The position numbers and the translations under genes are program-made. Of a stretch of 64,000 bases of DNA, positions 1 through 12,900 are shown piece after piece (the first letter of the stretch is position 1; every line of letters starts with the position of its first letter). The stretch is from Sarcocystis neurona (Eukaryota > Apicomplexa > Conoidasida > Eucoccidiorida > Sarcocystidae). A model generated the notes under the pieces. That model searched no databases. It was not told where the DNA came from and saw only the letters and a program-made list of their open reading frames with translations. The stretch spans positions 1,335,649-1,399,648 of the forward strand of contig KL647318.1 in assembly GCA_000727475.1 (NCBI GenBank). Reading direction: 5' to 3'.

Positions 1-686
1 TCTACTTGGGCACACCCGAACACATACATGCGTGCAAATTTTCGTCCACTAACAGCTCGCCACTGAGGAAGTCACCCCGTGTTTTTCCGGTTTTGATTCC
101 AAGAGTTGTCACTTCTGCCTGCGCTGAGAAGCGGCTCCCGAAAAAGGATAGCATTAGCTTAATTCGTTTACAGCAGCCCAAAATGCAATATAACTACTCA
201 GGCACACGCGGCAGAACGAGGTACACCAAACATTAACAATTGAGATTTTCACAATGATATGACCCTTTCAGTGTCTGTGTAATTGTATGAGCGCGTTGTT
301 CTTTGAAGAAAGTGGAACATCTGTAACAGACAAACAGAGCTCGTAAGTAAACGACAGTGTAAAACGTGTACCACGTACACGTACTACCGGACCAGATCTC
401 CCCATTACGCACACAGAGCGTCCGCAGCACCCTGCCGCCATTCCCGTCGTCCACCAAACTCTCCAAGTGATGTTACCTGCCCGCCGTTTAAGAGTGTAGC
501 TGTTAAATGTTAACGTTGTGGATGCCTACATTCCAGGATACGAGTACTAGACGGTGACAGTGAGGATGTATACTTCTCCGCCTGCATGAATGTTTGCGCC
601 CATTTCGGCCTTCTCAAGATGGACGCGTTGATTCGCATTAGGTCACCAGTCTGAGCACAAACAGCAGCATTACTTTGAGGGAGAAG
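1..686. other. Upstream region of the patched-family gene; nothing recognised
   Basis: Short open frames only, with no coding signature or RNA gene. It presumably holds the promoter and 5' UTR, but no motif stands out. Confidence 0.4.
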
Positions 687-983
687 ATGGTGCCGAGGCC
701 ACCGGTGTGGTCCTCACGGGCTGCTTTACAAATTTTGGACGAGCGTGAGCGACGGGAAAGGTCGAAGAATAAAAGAAATATTCCTGAAGACACCCTGGGG
801 GACTCCTCACGGCGTACTGAGCGCCGTCTCAGCGATGACGAATTCTATGCCCGATTCCGCAGTGATTACTGGTCACCTTACGAGTGCACCTCCATATTCC
901 GGCGAACAAAATACGCATTGACTGTAGGCGTTGGCAAGTTGTTCGCGCGCTACACATTACTCGTGTACCGCCACCCGTGGACG
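687..983 (+). CDS. Exon 1 of the patched-family gene
   Basis: Encodes residues 1-99, a basic cytosolic N-terminus ending RHPWT, the typical lead-in to the first membrane helix. It ends in phase 0 at donor ACG|GTAAGA. Confidence 0.8.
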
Positions 984-3900
984 GTAAGACCTTAATGACT
1001 GCATGTTTTCTTCTTGCAGAGCAGTTTTGTCGAGTAGGTCGGCTGACGTACTTGTCCTGGACTTCGAACTCTAGACGTTTCACTCATACTTGCACGCCAC
1101 TGACCCCACTAAAAGGGCAGACCTGCCCTTCTTTACGCGCCCACGTGCAGGCGTACTCACGTGCTTACACGTTTGTGCACATGACTGGGAAAGTAGCTAG
1201 GGGGACGCGATATAACTTCGGGCTGCGCGGGCATGCTAAAGCAGTCACCTCCGAAGGAAGAGCATTCTGGTTCATCACCGGGCTACGTAGTTGAACTTTT
1301 CATGGTTTCCAAGCCCTACGTATTGTCACGGGTTCAGTAGATGTTGCAACGTGAACATCAGTCTGTCCAGCCTATACATAAGCAGCTAAAAACATCTGCA
1401 CGAGAGCAACAAAGTCATTAACTGTAGTACGCATGAGACCTGAAAACTACTTTTGTTAATGTTGAGTGTGTATCATCAGATACATAGATTGTGTTCCTGT
1501 CCTCCAGGCAGGATGAGGCGTACACAGGTTTCAGCTTTGATGTAGAGTGGTAGCGACGCATTGATTATTATAACTCCAGCAGCCTTGCTCAAAGAAGTGA
1601 AAGATAGCCACATACAGACGCAACAACACAAGTCGTTACAGCGAAGTCCACAAATATGTACAGATCGACAAGATTGGTTGTGCTGAGATGTATGGGCTTT
1701 CGTCCCTTATAATACTGACATTAAATCAGTGTGCACTACTGTGATTGTTCTCTCCCCTGGATGTGCTCTCTCGGTGCTGACTCGCACTGCGTTGCTTCTG
1801 CAGTTTATCATTTTTCCGGCGGCAGTGTGTCTTCTGCTTGGGGTCGGCTTTCTGTTCCGCAAAGTCGTCACCGATCACGAAAAACAGTACGCGCTTCCTA
1901 AGAGCACGTCTCACGACGTAAGTACGGAACCAAAATGGTGCCCCTCTGCAAAATGAACACCGTTCGCTATGAGTTGGTAAATGGTTTGCTCGGAAGGACG
2001 CATCGAGATAGGGATGGAGAAGTTCTGAAAAGAAGTGTTGAGCACGGATCTGTATAGGTAGTTGAGGGGTCCGTCACATATACGACCAGCCGCCTGTGAG
2101 TCATGGACATGCGTCACCGGTGTCTTCCCCTTTACAACGGTGCGGCGCCACTCTAGCTCAACCCGTGCTTCAACGCAGGTGGTTTAAGAATTTCTGCAAT
2201 TATGCAGCTGAAGCTGCATCAGGGCATTATAAAGAGCAAACATACGAGCTTCCGCACTTGAGGTGAATTTTTTTGCATGACACAGGAGCACCGGGCTTGT
2301 TGGTGCAAGACCGCTACCAAAAAAACAGCAGCGTGACTTGACTGTGTTTGATTCATACCTACGTCTGTCTGTAGATGTGCCGTTGGGGGATACACCGTAG
2401 TCACTGACTGACTTACTCACCAAAGAGTACAAGTGTATACACATGACTATACACACACACGCACCTGTCTTCATACGCAAAAACGTGCGCACTTACTGCT
2501 TGGCTCATTGCTCCGACTGTACAAAGGCACACACGCGCGTGTCTTCGTACGCGAAAATTTGCGTTCTTAACGCTGGATATATGTTCAGTGCTCCGAATGT
2601 GTTACCAGTGGCAACGGCTGCCTTCCAGGTGCGACGCGGGTGGCTGCCGTGTGCACCTGAAAGTAGAGAGAGGTCGGGGTTCGCACACTTCAAGAACATA
2701 TTTTCGCCGCCGCTGGTTCTTTTTTGCGTAGGACGGAGCAACGCGGCACGCGGCGTGACACTCTCTTTCACAGCTCTTGCACATACAGACGTATCTTACG
2801 GGGACATGTAGGCGACACCACTTTTCAAATCTACTTCCTTTGACTTCGCGTTAGTGTTCACTCACTGCACGCACAGCCCCCTTGACAACACGTACGTGCT
2901 TGTAAAATCATGTAGTCCTCGGTATTATTAAGCTGAGTAGACAATCAACAAACACCACAGTGCAGTCATAACTTCTTTTGCCATTTCTCTTCCCTTTGAA
3001 AGGGAAGAAGCCATGTAGCACTCAGTCGTTCCTCATCCGCCATTTCCTGCTCACGGCCCTTGCAGATTACAGCACTGTTGCGGCCAGGCACGCAACCGTT
3101 CACTTTGCGCAAAGGAAGAGCAGCGTGAAATGCTTTTCTGATGGAAGGCTTGCACTTCGGGGAAGTAGCTTAGTATGGAGCTGCTCTGAATACATACACA
3201 CACATGCGTTTAGGTAACGAGATACAGATCCTACTTGTCACGTGCTGCCAACCCCGCAGATTAGAGTCACTTCTCTGAATAGCAACAAGTAAAGAGGAAA
3301 TGACGCTAACATAACGGCCAGACTTTAGCCAGGAGTCAGTAGATATCTGATGCTTGTCAACCTTGACACGGAAGAGGACCCTGCTGGTGAACGTTCAATA
3401 CAACTAACACGCGTAATTACAGCTCCAGACAGACCTTAATACGGAGGATGCGAATTTCCACGCAGAGACGCGGGGCGGATGCTCGCTAACGATTAAGAAA
3501 AAGGAAGTGTACTTGGGCAGCATCAACGCTGGCAGGCAAAAATTATCGTGCATACTCTGGCGGACATGCTGGATTTGAACAGGTCAATATCGACGATATC
3601 TTGCACGACTAAGAGAACTCCAGAATTCGTTAGACCGACACACTTCCCAGATCTCAGGCATGGTGTTCAAAATCAGTGCTAGAGATATGCTCTAAAATGC
3701 AGAAAATGGACGCGCGTTGTACCACAGTGTTAGCTGCTTACTGCTTTGATTCGACGAGAAGGAGAACCGTGCCAGCCGAGCAGGCGGAATCCGAGCGGAT
3801 ATTTACGTATTGCTCTCGCCTAAACCATTTATCCAGGTGATAGTGTGCATACTTCCTATTCCTTGGCGTACACTGCAGACAAACGTCAGACAAAAAGAAG

Positions 3901-6900
3901 TGCGTCGCTAATGTCCAAGATCTACCTCCCAGCCATACCTGTCGTCTTCGTACTTTGCCATATGTGTGTGAATGCCCTTTCATGCAGGATGCAAAGCGAT
4001 ACGCAGACAATTTTGGAGAGAATCAGGTACGCAGTGAAGTGATTTACGTGACAGCCGTGTCTGGCACAAATCTGCTCAATACTGATTTTCTCAATGCTCT
4101 GTGGAATTTCCACACTTCCGTTCTTGACCTTGAGGTGACTGCCTCTCTAGGGACTGGCGAGAAACAGAATCACGCGGCTTTTTCAATGTCAGATGGTCAG
4201 CAGCTGCAGCAACAGGGCGCCGAGTCGTACGCACGTGAGAACGCTTCCCCGCGTCGGCTTTTCTCTGGTCATCTGCCCGACTCGAAGTCCACTTCCACAA
4301 CGCCGCCGTCTTCTTCTCCCGCAGCGATTTCTCATTCTTCGGATTCGGTGGCCCCTCCTCCTTTCTTTTCGCCTTCCACGCTTTCGTCCTCGGCAGGCGT
4401 CGCTGACGTTTCGAGTTCATCTGCCTCCTCACCCTGCGCCTTGGCTTTTGTCGCCGCCTTCTCGCCTTCCGAAGCTTCTGCGTCTCCTTCCTCCTCTCTA
4501 CAGTCAACCTCCTGCGCCGCTGGTGCGTCTGGTTCGTTCATAAAAGGTGGCGTCGCGCATTACTTGGAAAATGAGACGGTCAGAGAAAGACGCTCGAGAG
4601 GGCGACAGAGAGGGCTTGCAGCTGCGTGGCCACAGACTCTGGGGTCTGGACGCCTGTTTGGCGACCGCATGTGGCGAGGCGGTGGAATTCTTCCACCAGG
4701 TGCCGCAGCTCCGCCTGTTCCTGGTGGTCCTTTTTTACAAAATTTGTTCCCGTTCCGCCCAATGCCTCCGGCGGTTGGAGGCCTGCCACCGACGGGCCCA
4801 CCGTCGCTGTCTCCTCCGGGTGGAGCGTCGCCGCCTGGGCCACCTCGTGGGGAGGATACTCCCACTGGTCCACCCTGCGTGGAAGCTTCGGCTCATCCGA
4901 AAGACCGGATATCCGGCCTTGCTTGCAGGCCCCCCGTCAAATCTGGGCACTACGCTTTTTCCAACCTCTGCTGGAAAGATGCAGCTGGCATTTGCGCGCC
5001 TCCGGACGGCGTCATCTTCATGTACAACAGTCGTGGGTGCGTCTTCCGCAGTATAATCGGTCCCTGAGTCAGAATGCGGGAGGCAGTCGCGGCTTCGCCT
5101 GTTCCCGAACACCTACGCATTTACAAAAATGTGTCACCGAAGAAGATACCCACAAACGCACCTGTGTTTCCTTCATAGAAAGGTAGACCGGAAGGCAGCA
5201 GGATGTTTTGCTGCTAGCAACTGTGTGGGAGAATTAGCGTACACAGACACAGGAGTCACACGAGAGTCGACGAAAGGCCACTTTGCATAAGGAGGAAGTT
5301 CACGTGCGCACTCGTGTTCCTAGGCATCCTACGTCTCACATTTTCATACGCACTGCACACGCGTATGCAAAAGTCGCGATAACTGCAGCGGGCGCGGAAG
5401 TCAACGCAGTTTATGGAAAGGATTCTCTGCGAAAAACGACAAAGTTGCACATAACCTTGTCCGAAAAGAATTCAGTGTCTCCTTCGGAAAAGTCAGCTAT
5501 CTCGAGCCAGACTCGACAGGGCAATCATATGTTTGTGGCCACTTGTATACATACAACCATGTACGCAAGCCAGCTCTTTGAGTCTGGCTAGCACGTCCAC
5601 GCGATATACAATACTGCACACACGCTGCGTAGACAGCAATGCCAGTGTGAGGCCTCACTAACGAATGGAATAGTGGATCGCTTTTACTTTTTTCCAGACT
5701 ACGAAACACTCAGTGGTACGTGCAGGTGTTGCATACCAGTGAACGTTGACAAGTTCTTAGTAGCACCAGGGTATGATCACAGCGACGTAGAAATGACTTA
5801 CCGGACGAAGAACACCATCACCAAGATTTGCGGCGTTGAAAAGCTGGTAGTCCACAAGTGATTCTTACGTCTCTACACACGGAGAGCACCAGTTTATCAT
5901 TATGACGTTTTCTTGTTTATCAGTCAACATGCCGTCGGTTGCACCCTGACTCGCTCAGAGTTATAAGTTTCCTTGTGTGCGCCGTGCTATGGCAGCCCGG
6001 TGTCACCTGCAGCGCCACTGCCAGTCGTGCCAGTTTCCGACGATGGCATATTCGCACTTTCAGGCTCAACCTCTGTATTCTTTGCACCTATAACGCTTCG
6101 CGACTTCGACTGCTTTCCACACTTATTGCCTCCGATGGCATCTTTTTTCTACAGCACGCCGTCTTTCATTGTTGTCAACTTCTCCATATAAGGCTCCAGA
6201 ACGGATGCAGACATATATATACATATATATGCGCATACACATATATATATATATATACGTAAATGCATCGGTATATCTGCCACCTGTGCCTGTGTCGCAC
6301 GCAGTACCACTAGGTGTTGCACGTCGTACCTATCTACGAGCGCGTCCAAGCATATTCTCAGTGCGCGGAGGGTATGAATTTGCTTTTCTGGAAACATTTC
6401 CGCTGGCAACGGTAGAGCCCAGCAATTATCAGGTAAAAGGGCGCGAGGCGCGTAGACCGCTTCTTACGTAATGCCCGGTGTGCCTTCCATTGAACCTTCA
6501 ATGACGTACTCCACTTTCTTGCACTACTACCCGCAAGCGCCGCTCAAGACCTAGTCGTCTTCCTACTGTGTGTGAGCTCACTAACTCCGCCACGTCTTCA
6601 GCAGGTGTATGCTACGCGACGGTGTAGCTGTCAGCAGCAGTTTCGTATATACTAGCTGCACTCTAATCTTTTTCTCACGGTGCGGACGACGTCGATCGTT
6701 CCAGCTGACACTACTCTCCATTTTGCTGCCAAGCAGCCTGAAGTCACGCAGCCACTCGTCAGCAGGACTGGTCAACGTGCAGTAGCGCCTCGTTTTCTTT
6801 TATTTAGCATTCCCTTGTCGCAGGGCAGCTCCGCCCTGGATAAGAACTACTCAATAATCAACTTCTTCTGTATCGAACGGAAGTCACTTGGCACGTTAGA

Positions 6901-9900
6901 CGTTACTTTGTGCCCTTTTGAGTGTGGACCGACAAACACCTGCGCGTATGCACCTGCTGTGTCAGGAGGTGCGAAGCAGTGGAGCAACACAAATGAGGAT
7001 CCATATCTCTGCCCGTACGTACGATCGTGTGTCTAGTCGCAGTTCCCGCCGCATGTGCACCAGTTTCGCTGATGTTCCCGCGCCTGCTAGCTGCTTTTCT
7101 CCCTGCGCAGTGAGTTCGGAAACCCGTTGGGCTATCCGCGACACGCGAACTGGGTGCTGGCCACAGAGGCACCTACGGACATCTGGCTGAGCCAACGAGG
7201 ACTGCAACTTGCGGCGGGAGGGTCTCAGGCTCGAGCAACAGCAGGACTCGCGCTCCGTTATCTTCTGTCTGATGACCCTGCACAGCGACCTGCTGCGATA
7301 CAATGGGAACACGCCCTCATGCGTCACATCAACAGGGCCGGTGACGCCTTACCTGGAGCCTCCATATATGTGAAAACGGAACAAAGCCTCGGTGAGCTAT
7401 CTGGCAGCTGCACCCACGGTTTCTTGGATCTACGTTCTTCTGAATACATGAGTGCGTGTATGCATACGTATGCCTGTATGCGTGTGTGCTGCTGAAACCA
7501 GCGGCATCTGTAAAGGCTGTGACACACGCTTGAAGAAAGTGGCGATTATCTGTTTGAAGATGCACAGCTATACGTAAATGCAGACGGCTCCCTGTATGCG
7601 TAGGTTGTATTTAACATCAAAAGCTAACTCCAGGCTTGCTATTCAGTGGCACGTCGTGCAAACGGAGGTCTACGCTGGAAGTGCATGGCGTTAGGTACAC
7701 GGGAAATGTGGTGACGTATTCGTGTAATCGACACCACACTTCACAAGGAAGTAATCACTGTTTATGTTAACTTGTACGCCTTCAAGTGACGCACGGCGGT
7801 ACAGAAGGCCTCCATAACCCACGGAATTTCAACGTACGTAGAAAGCAGATTTTCTTGTCAGGAGAGTAACACCGAAATACACGTATATACGTACACACAC
7901 GCATTCGTCCAGCAGAACACACACGTGTGTACGTGCATATATATATATATATATATATATGTGTCTTCGCCTGGACCAGAAGACGTGTCCCCATTTCAAA
8001 TGTCCTCGGGTAGCTTCTGCTGGGCGAAAATGTTTTGTCTTGAAGTCCTTGTTCTCTGGTGCTGTCATATTGTCCCTGTGGGGTGTCCGTTCAGCGGAAG
8101 ATCTTTCATCCAGCATTGACCCCACTGGACACGAGGATATTATTTACGTCTTGATCGCGGCACTCTTGATATTTATATACCTTGGATTCGCAACCTTTAG
8201 CACGAATCGCTACCGTAGCAAAATGTTGGTGTCTCTTATCGGCGGCTTGGCAGCAGCTCTCGCGTACTGCGGCGGCGCAGGGCTCTGCTATTTGGTGGGG
8301 CTGGAGCACACAACGACGGTAACAGCCGCTCCATTCCTCGTGCTGGGAATAGGAGTGGACGACGTGTTTGTAATTATTAATTCGTACGCTTTGACGTACA
8401 CTCGTGCGAGCGCACGAGAGAGGCTGCGGATCACAATGCGCGACGCTGGTGTCTCTATTACGGTCACCACCTTGACAAATCTCATCAGTTTTGCCATTGG
8501 GTCGACATCGCCGTACCTTGCCATAAAGAACTTCTGTGTGATAACGGCCGCTGGGTTGTTTGCTGGCTATTTGATGTGCATCACTTTCTTCGTCGGGTGC
8601 CTCACCATTGATGCCCGCTACGAGGAGAAAAGAAGGCTCGACGAAGTGTGTTCGTGCCTGCTACCGGTCTACCGCCACTGGCACGCAGGTAACAAGAAAA
8701 CGGAGAAGTCTACAAGTGCTTCGGCTACCGCTGCTTCCCAAGCCAATGTTTCTTCTTCTCACGTTGCCGTAGACCCCGGACAGCAGCCTCTTCCCGATCG
8801 GATCGCTGGCGGCGAGGAGGACAGTAATGATAGTATCAAGCAACTGGACGGCGCTGCGCACACAAAACAGCCCGCGCCGCGGGTGCTCACAGAAGTAAAG
8901 GGAAAACGCCGCCTCGACTACATGCGCCAGTCTCTGCTGAACAGGCACGCGAACACTGTATACGAGTGTGTAACACTTCAGGTAGCCATGGCACTAACAA
9001 AAGGGAAAGTAGACAAGAACGCTTCTGCCAGCAATGCAACATTGCAGAGCTTTTGGGGACGCGTCAAACCCTCACAAAAACAGGTACAGGGCCGCTCTAG
9101 GGACAGCCGGTCGCCCCACAAGAACTCACAGGGCATAGTTTCCCAGCCGCAGACAGGTGTGTATCACCCTCGCAGCAACGATCCAGCTGCAGTAGCCAAC
9201 CATAGTGGCTCTCCGGTTGTCCGTTCTCATATGCGCAAAGAGCGCGACCACGAATCAGGTAAGAGTAGCGAAACGTACCGGACTGACGTCACGTCGCAGG
9301 AGGCGCGTGCAACTAGCCGGTGGAACCAACAACGTTCAGTAGCCCAGCCAAGACATTTAACGAATGGCTTTTTTGAAGGCGACCTAGTACTCACGCACCA
9401 GATACCAGTACGGACATCTTCAAATTCAACGCCAACGGATGATTACGCCGAGAGGAAGAAGCGGCGCATATCGAACCCAAAGGATGTTTACAGTGTGCTG
9501 CGAGGAAGGCTCTACAGTAGAAAGGGGCAGGGCCAGATAACGCAGTTCGTTTGCCAACAAGACGGAGCAGCAACAGGCTGGGGAGCAGATGGGCACTTCT
9601 GCACAAGCAGATCGCGAAGACCGCATGACGAAGACTTAGAGGGGCAACTGAAGCATAGGGCGGGGAGGTACAGATCGCGCGAGGGACACAGGAGCAGAGC
9701 ACGTCACAATAATAATTGTTCTCATGCCTCTGAGACGTACACATACGCACAGCGCAGGGAGCAAAGTGACGGATCCGACGCTGCACCAGCACCAGAGACG
9801 GAGCAGCATACCTGGAAGCACGCAGATGGCGCGCGTCAACTGGGTAGAGGAGGCAGGAGACAAAATGGACCCAGCTTGCAAGGCATCAAGCTCTCAGACA

Positions 9901-12900
9901 CGTATGATTACGAATCGCAGGGTCACGAAAGAAGTACGCTGCAAGCAAAGCAGAAAAAGGTTTGCTTGCGGGGAGAGGGGCCAGCGGAGGCGGCTACCGA
10001 TGAAGACCACGACTCGTATCAAGCCTTGAAGTCGCACTCATACGAACAGACAGGTATTTGTTATTCTCCAAAAAACAGAGGAGGAGGATCTGGAGAGAGA
10101 AGGCGTTTCGCGCAAGCGGGTCATGTAAACAGTCGACAGCATAAGGTAGTGAGTCAGCTTCCAAAGAAGGCAAAAAAAACAACCTACAAAAGACGTAGGC
10201 AGAACCCGTCTGTAAGGCTTGCCGCGCCCACTCGCTGGGGACGGGGTTCTGTTTACGATAGTATGGCACACAAGCGGCGGCAAAGCGACAAGCGTGAACG
10301 GATTGCTGGAAGACAGGGAATACAGGCACAGCATGGAGCACTCATGGGAGAAAGGCTTCAACGGTATTCCCCGAGGCAGCACCAGCTCTCTCAAGCCCCA
10401 ACGGAACGTAGGGACGTCGCGCAGTCAAGAATTTTACGACCTCGTGAAGACCAAGAGCATTCGGCAGCAAAGAGGGATAATATCGCGGAAGGCGGAGGCG
10501 TCCTGCCACTCAGTCAGAAAGGTGCGGGAAGACCTGTGAGCTCCCTCAAGCCAACAAGGAAGACCACTTTCAACGGCCAGAGAAAAAGGAGGTTTCCACT
10601 AAGCGATGATTCAGACGCTGCATCGTTGCACGAAGCTGCGGAAGGCTCTAGGAATGAGGGAGCCAAGAATACTGGAACTGGTTCCAGGCCCCGCGGCCGA
10701 AACCTAGAAAAGGCCGAAGAACAAACAAATGGAGGGTTACGAGAAAACTCGGCCAAGCAGAAGCAGGCGACGAGGGTGAAAGAGGAAACAAATGATTTCG
10801 ACAGAGCCAAAAGTCAACGAGTCACGGATACGCCCGGATATAAAGGAGCGGGCAACTCAGCTCCCGCGGACGCTGGTGCGCTACAACGGGAAGCTTCTAG
10901 TGACCGTCGTTTGAAAGACACTGACATCGACGTGCGTAAAGTGCAGAATTTGCGAAAGCCGTCCTTGCTACAGCGTCTCGGCAGAAGGCGAAGTGACAAC
11001 ACTACCGGGGAAGAGGACGGCGGAGCGACACAAGGACATCAGCAAAACAGATCTGCTTCCAAAGTTCACAGTAATAGCAACAAGTCTGACAATGGCGGAG
11101 GTTTACCGGCAACACCACAGTCACCACAGGCCCGGCGGCACGAGTTGCTTCGCATTTTGAAGCCGGAGGATCTAGCGGAGCCTCCTGGAAATGTGGGACG
11201 TCTGTGGCGGTTGTTTGTTCTCCACCATCTGGGACGGATATTTATAACGCCTGTGGTAAAGCTGATCGTTCTCGTGGGATTCGCAGCCATATTTGCTGTT
11301 GCAGTAACCGGATGTATGAAACTGAAGCGCGGCCTTGACCTACGTAACCTGTCCAGGGACGGCTCCTCGCTCAAGGTACCCAAAATAGCGTGGTAAAAAA
11401 AATGCAGGAAATATAGGTACTGAGAAGATTGGACGGGCAAAGTAGAGTTGCCGTATCTTTTCTCTTGCTCTGGCTACCCTGTTGCGGAAACAAAGATCTG
11501 TGAGTTGACCATCTGTACGTAGCTTCTCAGGGAGCAAAGGACTCGGTCTCTGTTGTTGGGCTTGTCGCAATCACGCACGGCTGCATTCCATCGTATTCGT
11601 TTTGCTCTGTGCTCGGCGTCGTCGAGGGACAGAAGGGCACACACTCTCGAGTGTGGGAGCTTTTTTATCAAAGAAGGCCACAGTTCGACTTCCTGTGTAT
11701 CCTCCCCTTTCAGTTTGTATATCTGAGGCCTCTTAAGTAAAATGTTAGCCCACCACCTAGACATAGTGTGAGAGACTGATTCCACCGTCGCTTCATGCTC
11801 GACTGTAGAAAAATACTCCGGCCGTATTTCGTCGAAAGATCGCAGGGGCACTGAGAGCGACGTTGTGCGTCCTTCACTTCTCTCCATCCCCACATCCGTC
11901 GCCCCGACTGGACCACCTACCATTCCTGCGCATCTCTGCGCGGTTGCGACGCAAAATTGGATGATGCAACTGTTTAGGTGACCGCTTAACCTTGCAACAA
12001 TCATTCTACAAAATATACCCACATCCACAGACACCCACATAGACACACAGAGACAAATGGTTGTACGGATGGACATCGATATACGTATCTATGTGCACTG
12101 GTATGCGGGGTGAATATGGGATGTGAATCTGGATAAGCAGGACGACGCACACGTATTGCCTTTATGTACGTTTCTTTGGCTGCCACAGGCACACCCATCT
12201 ATTGCCTACATTTGCGAAAAATCATCTGCAGGTGCATTATCCGCCGGCGCACTCCACAGGGTGTACTGTTGACAAGCGGAAATATACGTATACAGCGTGG
12301 AAGAAGTCGGTTAGCCGAATACCTGTACCTATCTTCCGCGGCCGAATTCAGGCGGGTCCTTGGGTTATTTTTGCAGAAGTTCTTCGACGTGCAAGCAAAC
12401 TACTTTTCCACGTACGGGGACCCCGTCAACATCTTCTTTTTGAAACCCCAACAACCCTGCTCGCTGGCATTCAAGGTAAGCCATTCAGGAATGCGTTACA
12501 TGGTGAACTCTAGACGTTGCTCTCTCTGTTAGTTAATATATATGCCGCTGGGTTTTAAGAAAGCTTCCGGTGCCCTCCGGCGCGTTGTTGTCAGTCACTG
12601 CTACTCAAAACTGACAACAGGACATTCTGGACCAAAGTCGTTGCGTAAGGAGCACTGGGGTCCAAGATCTTGCGAATATTTGAAGCGTACTTTAGTGAGC
12701 GCGAGTCCTCAACTTCAAGAAGAAGGAAAACAATGTTACGTGTCAATTTTCGAACACCACGTATACACGCGTGTACACCTATCTGTATCAGCACGTAATA
12801 TATGTATATATATACATTTTTCATTCATTCTCTCCCTGTACGTGCTTGTTTAGAAGTGCACGTAGATGAACAGGGGCGTAAACCGTTCTATATATCGGAT

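Noticed and set aside
4091..4507. Minus-strand open frame rich in Arg and Lys
   Set aside because: The antisense shadow of the Ser/Pro-rich coding stretch in exon 3; codon bias of low-complexity exons opens the opposite strand.
5037..7110. Several exon-like frames (near 6015-6190 and 6270-6432, the latter ending at a CAG|GTAAAA donor)
   Set aside because: Exon 3 splices directly to exon 4 in phase and gives a continuous, family-like sequence, so no extra exon is needed. The first frame needs a phase-1 donor and the second ends in phase 0, whereas exon 4 needs phase 2.
11474..12076. 200-codon minus-strand open frame
   Set aside because: It lies inside an intron of the patched-family gene, starts from a frame with no recognisable domain, and has a composition unlike protein.
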